A stretch of 15,000 nt of DNA from Chrysomallon squamiferum (GCA_012295275.1 CM022677.1:24935621-24950620); one strand, 5' to 3'. Counted from the stretch's first letter, positions 1 through 7,461 are shown. The notes: a model not told the origin generated them from the sequence alone. Numbers and translations are program-made.

Positions 1-79
<79 letters not shown>

Positions 80-215
80 TATATATAGAGATAGAGAGAG
101 AGAAAGGGATATTGAGAGAGGAGAGAGAGAGATACAGAAGAGAAGAGAGAGAGAGAGGGACAGAGAGATGAGAGAGAGAAAGAGAGAGTGTGAGAGAGAT
201 TATAAAGAGAGAAAG
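1..215. repeat. (AG)n microsatellite, left edge of window
   Basis: The sequence is almost pure AG dinucleotides from base 1 to about 84, then a short (TA) patch near 78-87, then interrupted AG with AAG, GGG and GTG variants to about 215. It is a polypurine tract, so the minus strand is polypyrimidine. It probably continues left of the window. The decay of purity from left to right suggests the younger, purer part is on the left. If the Prune gene is transcribed from the minus strand, this would appear as a CU tract in its intron. Confidence 0.95.
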
Positions 216-695
216 ATAATAAACAAGAAAACAATCCACAGAAAGGAAAAAGCTGCAAGAATGAGTAAAAAATATTAAATAAATAATTAAAAGGAAAGAC
301 AGCAGACAGAAGAAAAGTTTGAACAGAAAATGAAAAAGGCTAAAAAATATGGGGTATAAAAAGAAAAACATAGCTAAAAAGAGTTGTACTGAAAACCGAA
401 ACTGAAATAACAAGAAAAACAGACAAGAAAAAAACAAAAAAAAAACAGACTTAAAAAACATAATTTTTAAAAAGGAACAATAAAATAAAATAAAATATAA
501 CAAAAACAAGAGACAAACAGCGACACAGTCAAAAATAAATGTATTATTTTACAAAAAAACACATCAATCACAAAATACTTGGAATCATTTTTTTTTTTTT
601 TTTTTTTCAAACTTCACATTTTAATTACAAACCTAATATGGAATTGAGTATTAAGGTATTTGCGGAGTATTTTTTTTAATGTTTACCAGGTGTAA
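216..695. other. A-rich intronic DNA, no gene seen
   Basis: The stretch is A-rich with short AAAAC/AAATA runs to about 587, a run of 20 T at 588-607, then more ordinary AT-rich sequence to the exon boundary. I see no open frame of note on either strand and no recognisable repeat family. Because the exon at 702-806 has a splice donor facing this stretch, I infer it is the start of the following intron on the minus strand. Confidence 0.6.
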
Positions 696-702
696 ATTTA
701 CC
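696..702 (-). other. Splice donor of the Prune exon (GTAAAT)
   Basis: Read on the minus strand, the exon ends in CAG and is followed directly by GTAAAT, a good match to the (C/A)AG|GTRAGT donor consensus. Without splicing the frame runs only about 15 more codons before a TAA. The donor sits inside an imperfect palindrome at 687-704. Confidence 0.8.
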
Positions 703-806
703 TGATCAAGGTAGAATGCAAACACCAGTGCTGATGCTGTTGAATCTAGGTCACAGGCCTCATTGCTGATGACAACGTGGACGATGGTGTAGTCAGACAA
801 TTTCTT
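702..806 (-). CDS. Prune homologue (DHH phosphoesterase), one internal exon, partial gene
   Basis: Prune proteins are DHH-superfamily phosphoesterases, mainly cytosolic, described as short-chain exopolyphosphatase and cAMP phosphodiesterase, and known in humans to bind NME1 and GSK3B. The exon is 105 bases, 35 codons, open in phase 0. Residues 10-22 of the peptide read [13 protein letters not shown], followed by [13 protein letters not shown]. This is DHH motif I near the Prune N-terminus. N15, D19 and D21 correspond to human PRUNE1 N24, D28 and D30, the metal-binding positions, so the active-site residues in this exon are intact. By recollection, about 19 of 26 residues match human PRUNE1. 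The G before NEAC is S here. PRUNE2 has a diverged motif, so this is closer to PRUNE1 or to the undivided invertebrate gene. The exon has no start codon. The preceding codon is an in-frame TAG, which is the acceptor itself. The initiator exon, expected to be about 5-20 codons, should lie at higher coordinates. The next exon is left of the window. A one-exon retrocopy is unlikely because both intron borders are present. Confidence 0.88.
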
Positions 807-829
807 CTACAAATACAGAAACACAGAAC
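807..829 (-). other. Splice acceptor of the Prune exon
   Basis: On the minus strand the bases before the exon read TTCTGTGTTTCTGTATTTGTAG. This is a pyrimidine-rich tract free of AG, ending in TAG. An acceptor three bases later (after AAG) is also possible and keeps the same frame. Confidence 0.8.
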
Positions 830-831
830 AA

Positions 832-1190
832 TTAGAATAGCATAATAACAGCAGTAGTAACAGTGAAATAAGTAGTAGTTGTAGTAGTAGTAGTAGTAGT
901 AGTAGTAGTTGTAGTTGTAGTAGTTGTAGTAGTAGTAGTAGTAGTAGTTGCAGTAGTAGTAGTAGTAGTAGTAGTAGTAGTTGATGAAGTAGTAGTAATA
1001 GTACTAAGAATAGTAGTAATAGTAGAAGTATCAGTAGTAATAGTTATACTAGACACAGTAGTAGTAATAGTTGATGAAGTAGACATAACAGTTTTATAGA
1101 AGTAGTGGTAGTAGTAGGTAATGGTAATAGGATTGGTAACAGTAGCATAGTAGTAGTATATAGTAACAGTAATAGAGTAAATGGTAGTGT
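832..1190. repeat. (TAG)n / (AGT)n trinucleotide array, degenerate edges
   Basis: Perfect AGT runs lie at about 885-909 and 937-985, with GTTGTAG and CAG variants between them. The array decays into TAG/TAA/CAG words to about 1190. It is the reverse complement of the (TAC)n array at 1255-1318. Open frames across it on both strands encode only low-complexity T, S, Y or I runs and are not genes. Confidence 0.93.
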
Positions 1191-1254
1191 ATATTAATAT
1201 TAACAACACCTTGAAAAAAAATATATATGTAATTATAGGAAGAAATACTACAAG

Positions 1255-1318
<64 letters not shown>
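1255..1318. repeat. (TAC)n trinucleotide array
   Basis: About 21 uninterrupted TAC units, ending by conversion into TAA units at about 1318. It is sequence-complementary to the TAG array at 885-985. Confidence 0.95.
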
Positions 1319-1319
<1 letters not shown>

Positions 1320-1347
1320 ATAATAATAAAAAATAATAATAATAATA

Positions 1348-1382
<35 letters not shown>

Positions 1383-1457
1383 GTAATAATAATAAAAATA
1401 AAAGTATTAATAATAAAAATAAAAGTATTCATAATAAAAATAAAAATAATAATAAAA

Positions 1458-1497
<40 letters not shown>

Positions 1498-1555
1498 TAA
1501 TAATAATAATAAAAGTAATAATAACAAAAATAAAAGTAATAATAAAAATAAAAGT

Positions 1556-1556
<1 letters not shown>
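1319..1556. repeat. (AAT)n array with AAAAT and AAAGT interruptions
   Basis: AAT/TAA units are broken by repeated AAAAATAAAAG-type words, several of which recur (for example TAAAAATAAAAGTATT twice near 1391-1430). It runs directly from the TAC array into the AAC array, one substitution per change of motif. Confidence 0.92.
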
Positions 1557-1590
<34 letters not shown>

Positions 1591-1608
1591 CGAGAACAAC
1601 AACAACAT
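1557..1608. repeat. (AAC)n trinucleotide array
   Basis: About 16 AAC units with one GAG interruption near 1591. Continuous with the AAT array on its left. Confidence 0.93.
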
Positions 1609-1940
1609 TACAGAGTTATTAGTTTACTGCACAAAAAAAAACAGATAACACTAAACACTGACCATTATCAGACAAAAACAAACAAATAATAAAAACTATC
1701 TCATTACAATCCACTCTGTCTGTCTACATCAGTGCAGTGCTGTGTTTTACTAACAACCTGTCACACTGAATACATTCACTGACTGAGCAAATCACTGAAT
1801 GTTAATTTGCCTGCAGAACAAATACAAAACCTAGAATTGATGATTACAAACCTGCAGAAAGTAAACCTGGTAACTGCAACCCCTGTGTAAACCAGCACGT
1901 GATTTTTAAAATTTTATAACAGGCTTGTGGATACTGATCT
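1609..1940. other. Unique AT-rich DNA, ending in a decayed repeat copy
   Basis: No open frame or RNA gene is evident. The interval 1830-1910 contains AACCTGGTAACTGCAACCCC and AAACCAGCACGTGATT. These resemble the repeat units at 2278-2434 on the far side of the TTTA array. Confidence 0.6.
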
Positions 1941-2226
1941 AATTTTATTTTTTTATTTTTTTATTTATTCATTCATTTATTTACATTTTTATTTATTTAT
2001 TTACTTATTTATACACTTACTTATTTACTTTTTACTGATTTACTTATTTATTTATTTATTTACATTTTTATTTATTTATTTATTTATTTACTTATTTATA
2101 GACTTACTTATTTACATACTTACTTATTTACTTGCTTACTTATTTACTTACTGATTTACTTATTTATTTACTTATTTATTTATTTATTCACTTATTTATT
2201 TATCTATTTATCTATTTATTTATTTT
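1941..2226. repeat. (TTTA)n tetranucleotide array with TTAC variants
   Basis: TTTA/ATTT units run nearly 290 bases. TTAC and TTCA variants recur in a patterned way (ATTTACTTATTT, TTACTTATTTAC). The open frame through it encodes only a repeated L/I/Y/F string, so it is not called as a gene. Confidence 0.93.
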
Positions 2227-2277
2227 TGTGTTTAACACATCAAGATAAATTACTTATCTTTTTTTATATCTGTGCTA

Positions 2278-2434
2278 AACCAGAACCTGCTAATTAAAAC
2301 CCCTTCGCGCAAACCAACACCTACTCATTTCTATGTGAACCAGCACCTCCTGATTGCAACCCCTACACAAACCAACACCTGCTAATTTCCTGTGAACCAA
2401 CACCTCCTTGCAGAATACAACCCAGTACAAAAAC
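2278..2434. repeat. Decayed minisatellite, alternating ~31- and ~27-base subunits
   Basis: Units begin AACCAGAACCTGCTAATTAA (2278), AAACCAACACCTACTCATTT (about 2310), AACCAGCACCTCCTGATTGC (2338), AAACCAACACCTGCTAATTT (about 2368) and AACCAACACCTCCTTGCAG (2395). Odd units carry AACCCC(T) and even units end in TGTG, giving a two-part unit of 57-60 bases. Further fragments occur at 1830-1910. No coding frame runs through it. Confidence 0.75.
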
Positions 2435-2682
2435 AAACTGTTTTGTGATTACCTTCCAAACATCTGTCACCAACACAACAATTATCTTTAAATACCTTGA
2501 ACGAGAATAACAACTCCAATTATAAAAATAAATTTTCTGTTTTGTGATTACTTGTTCTTATAAACAAATCTGTCAGTCCTGGTTGTTTCAGTTTCTCGTT
2601 ACAAGAACAAAAACCACAGAACCAGAATAACAAGATGTTTAAACTTTCCAATTATAGATAAATATAAATTTTCCATGGTCTT
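2435..2682. other. Unique AT-rich DNA, no gene seen
   Basis: Contains a near-repeat, TTTTGTGATTAC, at about 2441-2452 and 2540-2550, and a first degenerate GATGTTTAAACTTTCC at 2634 that foreshadows the minisatellite. Otherwise nothing recognisable. Confidence 0.5.
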
Positions 2683-3165
2683 TGTTTAAACTTTCTATAT
2701 AGGTGAATTTTAAACTTTCTAAATATGATGTTTAAACTTTCTACATAGGTGATGGTGTTTAAACTTTCTATATAGGTGATGGTGTTTAAACTTTCTATAT
2801 AGGTGATGTTTAAACTTTCTATATAGGAGATGATGTTTAAACTTTCTATATAGGTGATGATGTTTAAACTTTCTATATAGGTGATGATGTTTAAACTTTC
2901 TATATAGGTGATGATGTTTAAACTTTCTATATAGGAGATGATGTTTAAACTTTCTATATAGGTGATGTTTAAACTTTCTATATAGGTGATGTTTAAACTT
3001 TCTATATAGGTGATGATGTTTAAACTTTCTATATAGGTGATGATGTTTAAAACTTTCTATATAGGTGATGATGTTTAAACTTTCTATATAGGCTATGATG
3101 TTTAAACTTTCTATATAGGTGATGATGTTTAAACTTTCTATATAGGCGATGAGGTTTAAACTTGC
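2683..3165. repeat. 27-base minisatellite, ~19 units, core GTTTAAACTTTCTATATAGG
   Basis: The TTTAAA anchor occurs at 2685, 2709, 2731, 2758, 2785, 2809, 2836, 2863, 2890, 2917, 2944, 2968, 2992, 3019, 3046, 3074, 3101, 3128 and 3155. Of the 18 spacings, 12 are 27 bases, four are 24, one is 22 and one is 28. The 24/27 difference is loss or gain of one GAT/TGA triplet. Most units contain the 8-base palindrome GTTTAAAC plus TATATA. The unit at 3046 has one extra A. Edge units (2709, 2731, 3155) are the most diverged, as expected for an array renewed from its middle. Open minus-strand frames encode H-H-H-L-Y-R-K-F-K repeats. I regard these as a by-product of spacing in multiples of three, not as a gene. 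Confidence 0.95.
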
Positions 3166-3495
3166 ATGTTCTCTGAGAGACACACATACAGTCATTATTT
3201 TGATTGTGTTTAAGTAGAATAAGAATGATATAAATAACAATAAGATAGGTATTTATTTTTGTTAAATAACAAAAAATACGCTAAATTTTTTTATCTTATT
3301 CTTTTAATTAATAATTTATTTATTTATTTAATTGCCTATTTTGAGTATAATTATTGTGTTTATGAAGTTACAAAACACTTTTTTTCTTTTTATAGTGTTA
3401 TACTATATGCTTTGATGCCATGTGTATAATAACTATGTTAAAACATTTTTTTAGTAGTAGTTGTTATAGTCACAGTGGTTGCAGGATTGGTGGTA
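3166..3495. other. Unique AT-rich DNA, no gene seen
   Basis: A few TTTA units lie at about 3313-3332. Otherwise this is featureless AT-rich sequence with no convincing open frame on either strand. Confidence 0.5.

Positions 3496-3526
<31 letters not shown>
3496..3526. repeat. (AAT)n tract
   Basis: About ten AAT units. An AAAT/AAAC-type tract also lies at about 3596-3640. Confidence 0.9.
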
Positions 3527-3530
<4 letters not shown>

Positions 3531-3640
3531 CATATAAAAACATAACAAGGTAAATAATCTATATACCTTTATGACACTTAACTAAATTAAACTAATTAAA
3601 TAAATATATGAATAAATAAATAAATAAGCAAATAAACAAA

Positions 3641-3839
3641 AGAGTGAAGTAGCTGGGTGTAACTTACAGTGACAATGAAAACTTGAACAAGTAAAGTTCC
3701 TGATGTAAATGTTTGTAATATATTCATCAGTTACCGGGCAACATTCCATTATCTCAGACATATATCTAGTAAGGGCAGTTCCAAATCAAACTGACAGAGG
3801 GGTAACTTGCTTGTGACATATTGAAACAGAAAGAAATTG
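3641..3839. other. Unique island between simple repeats
   Basis: Non-repetitive sequence with more balanced composition. On the minus strand it holds two ATG codons close to plausible donors: ATG at 3749 followed by GTAACT at 3734, and ATG at 3727 followed by GTAAGT at 3667. Either could in principle be the missing Prune initiator exon, but neither encodes a recognisable Prune N-terminus. Confidence 0.4.

Positions 3840-3875
<36 letters not shown>
3840..3875. repeat. Poly-A tract, 36 bases
   Basis: Uninterrupted A from 3840 to 3875. No clear polyadenylation signal or flanking target-site duplication was found, so I treat it as a homopolymer and not as proof of a retro-insertion. Confidence 0.95.
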
Positions 3876-3880
<5 letters not shown>

Positions 3881-3909
3881 GACATTTTTTAAATAACTGC
3901 ATTATAATT

Positions 3910-4080
3910 TGCAATAGTAGTAAATGTGAGGTAGTAGTTGTAGTAATGACAGTAGCAGTGGTTGTAGTTATAGTAGTTATGATAACAGTAGCAATGATGA
4001 TGATGATGATGATGATTATATGATAATGATGCTGATGATGATGATAATAATGATGATGAGGTTGATTAAAGGAATATGGT
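3910..4080. repeat. Degenerate TAG / GAT trinucleotide region
   Basis: Cryptically simple sequence built from TAG, CAG, GTT and then GAT (about 3992-4015) and GATGATAAT words. Low-complexity open frames on the minus strand are microsatellite translations. Confidence 0.85.
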
Positions 4081-4084
4081 ACAG

Positions 4085-4194
4085 TATAATAAAAATATAA
4101 CATTTTGACTAAAACAACAGGAACAATCATTGTTGTAGTAGTAGATATAATAAAAATAGTAACATTCTGACTAAAACAACAGGAACAATCATTG
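4085..4194. repeat. Tandem duplication, two ~48-base copies, period 61
   Basis: Copy 1 (4085-4132) and copy 2 (4146-4194) share TATAATAAAAATA and CTAAAACAACAGGAACAATC. They differ by one inserted G and a T/C change. The spacer between them and the sequence after copy 2 are both TAG/TGTAG-rich. Confidence 0.9.
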
Positions 4195-4440
4195 ATGCTA
4201 TAGTGTTAGTAGTAGTAGTAACAATAATAGCAGTAATAATAGTAGCTCTTGTAATAATAATAATAAACAATAATTCATAGTAATAATAATAATAATAATA
4301 AAATCATAATAACTATCATAAATAACAACAATTAATAAACACCATAACAATAAACTAATGATAATAATAATAATAATAATAATAGTAATAATAATAATAA
4401 TAATAGTAATAATAACAACAACAACATTAATAACAGAAAA
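4195..4440. repeat. Mixed TAG, AAT and AAC microsatellites
   Basis: AGT units at 4207-4220, AAT units at about 4279-4301 and 4361-4412, then AAC at 4413-4425. Hydrophobic low-complexity minus-strand translation only. Confidence 0.85.
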
Positions 4441-4514
4441 ATACTAACAATACAAAAACAAAAAACAAGAAAAGAAATATTAAGAAACAAAAACAAACAA
4501 TAAACGTTAAAAAA

Positions 4515-4850
4515 AAAAAGTGCCTTCCCATTCCCCCTCACACCCTCCCATCCCCAACACCCCTCCTTCCACACACCCACCCACCCATCCATGGATGATC
4601 CCTGGATCTGCCCTGGCTGTGTAAATGAGGCTGGGACTCAGCTGAAGAGAAGTTTTTCCTCTGAGTTAATCATACACAGCCCGAAGCCATCAGCAACAAC
4701 ACACTTTTATTAACACTCCCATCAGCCCTCAGCTCATTAATATTCATTAGCTTCTCTCTTCTCTTTTTTTTTTATAGTTTTTTTTTTTTTTTTCTCTCTC
4801 CCTGTGTTTTGACAGCTAATGGCTGTGGCATTTCCAAATCATAGATGTTC
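4515..4850. promoter_or_regulatory. C-rich repeat-poor island, candidate cis-regulatory element
   Basis: Composition changes sharply from the surroundings: C-rich to 4615, then mixed unique sequence to about 4760, then a T tract, then more unique sequence to 4845. Visible motifs include a 22-base imperfect palindrome at 4731-4752 (9 of 11 pairs match, AATATT core, TAAT/ATTA homeodomain cores on both arms), CAGCTG at about 4639, and TTGACAG (a Meis/TGIF-type TGACAG site) at 4809-4815 leading into a 15-base inverted repeat ACAGC-TAATG-GCTGT at 4812-4826. The minus-strand frame starting at 4592 runs into low-complexity sequence, and I see no domain. I infer possible regulatory function only from these features. 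Confidence 0.4.
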
Positions 4851-4879
4851 CGTGTTTTTTTTTTTAATAATTTACGAGG

Positions 4880-5065
4880 TTTCTCTGTGTGTGTGTGTGT
4901 GTGTTTTGTGTGGTTTTAAATGTGTGTTTTTATGTGTGGATGGGTTGTTTGTTTGTCTGTGTGTGTGTATATCTGTATGTATGTATGTGTGTGTGTGTGG
5001 ATGTATATTTGTGTTTGTGATTAATGAGTATGTCTATTTATGGACAATGACAAATAATTTACAAT

Positions 5066-5112
<47 letters not shown>
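4880..5112. repeat. (GT)n-rich region with a pure (TG)21 tract
   Basis: GT runs at about 4884-4905 and 4989-5000 are separated by GTATGTATGT and GTTTGTTTGT variants. A pure TG tract occupies 5071-5112. Cysteine/valine open frames here are repeat translations. Confidence 0.93.
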
Positions 5113-5115
<3 letters not shown>

Positions 5116-5326
5116 CTTTTTAAAAAAACACAGTGTTATTTCTGACTATAATAATAATCTTCAGTTTCAGTATTTGTTTTTTATTTATCATAAAAAACTT
5201 ACTTTTTTCACTTATCTCTCTATCTTGTTATTAATTCATAACGAACACAAAGATCATCAATCACACATAATTACTTGTCAGTTAACTTATAATGTGAAGC
5301 AACAACAGCACTTTTTTTTTTAAATA

Positions 5327-5698
<372 letters not shown>

Positions 5699-5923
5699 GT
5701 GTTATTGTTACTGTTATTTCTGTCTGATGTTATTGTTGTTGTTGTTATTATTATTGTCATTATTATTTTTGTTGTTATTGTTATTATTATCATTATTACT
5801 AATGTCAGCATTGTTATTGTGGTTATTATTATTATTATTATTATTATTATATTTGTAGTATTTGCAGTAGTAAGTTGTTGTGGTTGCTGTTTTACTATTA
5901 TTGTTGTTGTTGTTGTTGCTTTT
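5699..5923. repeat. (TTG)n / (TTA)n degenerate trinucleotide array
   Basis: TTG, TTA, CAT and TCA triplets run in one register, with a purer TTA run at 5823-5850 and a (TTG)n run at about 5900-5918. All three frames on both strands are open with L, V, I, N or T runs, which is a signature of simple repeats and not of a gene. Confidence 0.9.
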
Positions 5924-5939
5924 CCAGTCAGAATCATTG

Positions 5940-6363
5940 ATCAACAAATAAATAAATAAAAATCATAGATAAAAGTAAAAACTTATTCAAAAATGTGCTT
6001 TCTTATGTTTTTGCATGGGCTTTACAGAAATGTAAATACGTTTTAATTTTAATTTTTTACATAAACACATATACACATACTTATGTTACATTCAAATTAT
6101 TAAACTCAATCAAATTGTTTTTATTTTCAATATTTCAATTTTATTTTCCAATTTATAAACCAATTATTATTATTTAGCATTTATTTATATCATAATCTCT
6201 TCTTTATTTTTTTTATTATTATTATTTTTTTTAATCTTCTTTAAGATAAAAATATCAGAAATATTTTCTTCACTGTTGTACCCACATTAGATAAAAGAGA
6301 GAGATTGTAATAAGATGACACAATAACAACTGAAAAAAAAAGAAGAAAAAATACAAAAAATAA

Positions 6364-6399
<36 letters not shown>

Positions 6400-6529
6400 C
6401 TTAATAATAAAAGCTGTCAATGAAGAATTAACAAAAAAATTCTTGAAGGTGTAAGAAAAGAAAGAAAAGAAAAAATAAAATAAAATAATTTAAGAAGAAA
6501 TAAAAAAAGAGAAATCCAAAAATCCATCA
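5940..6529. other. AT-rich low-complexity DNA with a 31-base poly-A
   Basis: No gene seen. T-rich to about 6240, then A-rich with AAAATAAA and GAAAAGAAA words. Pure A at 6367-6397. A short frame near 5995 has mainly I/F/L/Y content and no support. Confidence 0.55.
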
Positions 6530-6544
6530 TGGAACAAATGAGAA

Positions 6545-6740
6545 CAGGGAAGAATTGGCAAGTCTTGCTGCACTTAAGTTGCCATTTCCTCCGTTGCCAA
6601 TAGCAACGAAGTGGATGTCAGGGATTACTCAAGGTTTTCCAATTTTTCGCGCACAGACGCACTTGAAAGTAACAGATCCCGTGTTTGATCTAATATTAGT
6701 TACCACAGAAATGTTTGAAAATTTTCAATTTTGTTTAAAA
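6545..6740. promoter_or_regulatory. CpG-containing unique patch, candidate promoter or enhancer
   Basis: Six CpG dinucleotides occur between 6592 and 6681 in an otherwise CpG-poor window, together with a full RFX X-box (6593-6607), an extra GTTGCC half-site (6578-6583) and two CCAAT boxes (6597-6601 and 6639-6643). A plus-strand frame through it from about 6555 has about 70 non-repetitive residues (it includes GITQGFPIFRAQTHL), but it begins with TTG, its first ATG is at 6615, it runs into a lysine-rich A tract, and I recognise no domain. I favour regulatory DNA over a coding exon. It could serve the minus-strand Prune gene or another gene. Confidence 0.4.
6593..6607. promoter_or_regulatory. 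RFX-type X-box, GTTGCCAATAGCAAC
   Basis: Both half-sites match the symmetric X-box consensus GTNRCC-N(0-3)-RGYAAC, with a 3-base spacer. The left arm also contains CCAAT (NF-Y type). RFX factors bind such sites in metazoan promoters, notably of ciliary genes. Binding here is inference. Confidence 0.6.
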
Positions 6741-6759
6741 CCAATCACAGAATTACATT

Positions 6760-7127
6760 TATTATTATTTTTGTTATTAAAAAATAAAAAAATGGATAAA
6801 AAAAAAAAAAAAAAAATAATGAATAAAAAGGAAAATAAATTAAGAAAGGAAAATTCCTTATAATTATTGACTAATGAAAAAATAAAAAAAAATATTTTTT
6901 ATTATTTTATTTATTGATCTTTTTTCTGTAAAAAAAAAAAAAAAATAATGAAAATGAAGAAGTAAAAATAAATTTGCAAAAAGAAAGAAAAACCACATGA
7001 TTTTATAAACAGTGAGTTAGTGATAATTTATTTAATATACTGTTTTTATTTTCATTTAAAATTTTTGCTTTTGCAACTAAGTCATTTATAAACCATGTTT
7101 TATTTTCACTTTCGCTCTCTCAAAATA
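6760..7127. other. A- and T-rich low-complexity DNA, no gene seen
   Basis: Runs of A at 6799-6816 and 6930-6945, AAAAATAAA and ATTTTT words, and two similar words, TTTATAAACAGTG (about 7004) and TTTATAAACCATG (about 7084). No supported gene. Confidence 0.55.
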
Positions 7128-7245
7128 GCAGCAGCTGTAATAGAAGCACTAGTAGAAGTAGTAGAACTAGTAGTAGTAGTAGCAGTGGCAATAGTAGGAA
7201 CAGTAGCAGTAATAGTGCTATTAGTAGTAATGGTAGCAACATCTT
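7128..7245. repeat. Degenerate TAG/CAG trinucleotide region
   Basis: AGT, AGC, GTA and ATA triplets in a loose register, a decayed relative of the purer TAG arrays. Confidence 0.8.
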
Positions 7246-7376
7246 GTAACCCAACTGCTTCGAAAGGTTAGCTACAGAATTATGCATTAATTTAAATAAA
7301 GATTATTCCAACACATATGCACATGCAAAGGCACATAGATATGTACATGCATACTTACATACATACTCAGTAACAT

Positions 7377-7385
7377 AGTAGTAGC

Positions 7386-7461
<76 letters not shown>

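Noticed and set aside
832-1432. Minus-strand frames of 112-125 codons rich in T, S or I
   Set aside because: Direct translations of TAG, TAC and AAT microsatellites, open in several frames at once.
1927-2154. 75-codon hydrophobic frame that looks like a membrane protein
   Set aside because: Translation of the TTTA/TTAC array, with no sequence outside the repeat.
3840-3875. Poly-A as a retroelement tail
   Set aside because: No AATAAA nearby, no target-site duplication and no recognisable element body upstream.
4332-4592. Minus-strand frame with a W/G-rich start and a leucine run
   Set aside because: The start reads through CCCACC/CCCTCC-type simple sequence and the rest is poly-T and AAT repeat. 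No domain.
5699-5959. Overlapping frames on both strands with V/I or N/T runs
   Set aside because: All frames are open only because TTG/TTA triplets lack stops in those registers.
6501-6532. Minus-strand ATGATGGATTTTTGG as a Prune start exon near the X-box
   Set aside because: The following sequence is poly-T-rich with no GT donor at a suitable distance.
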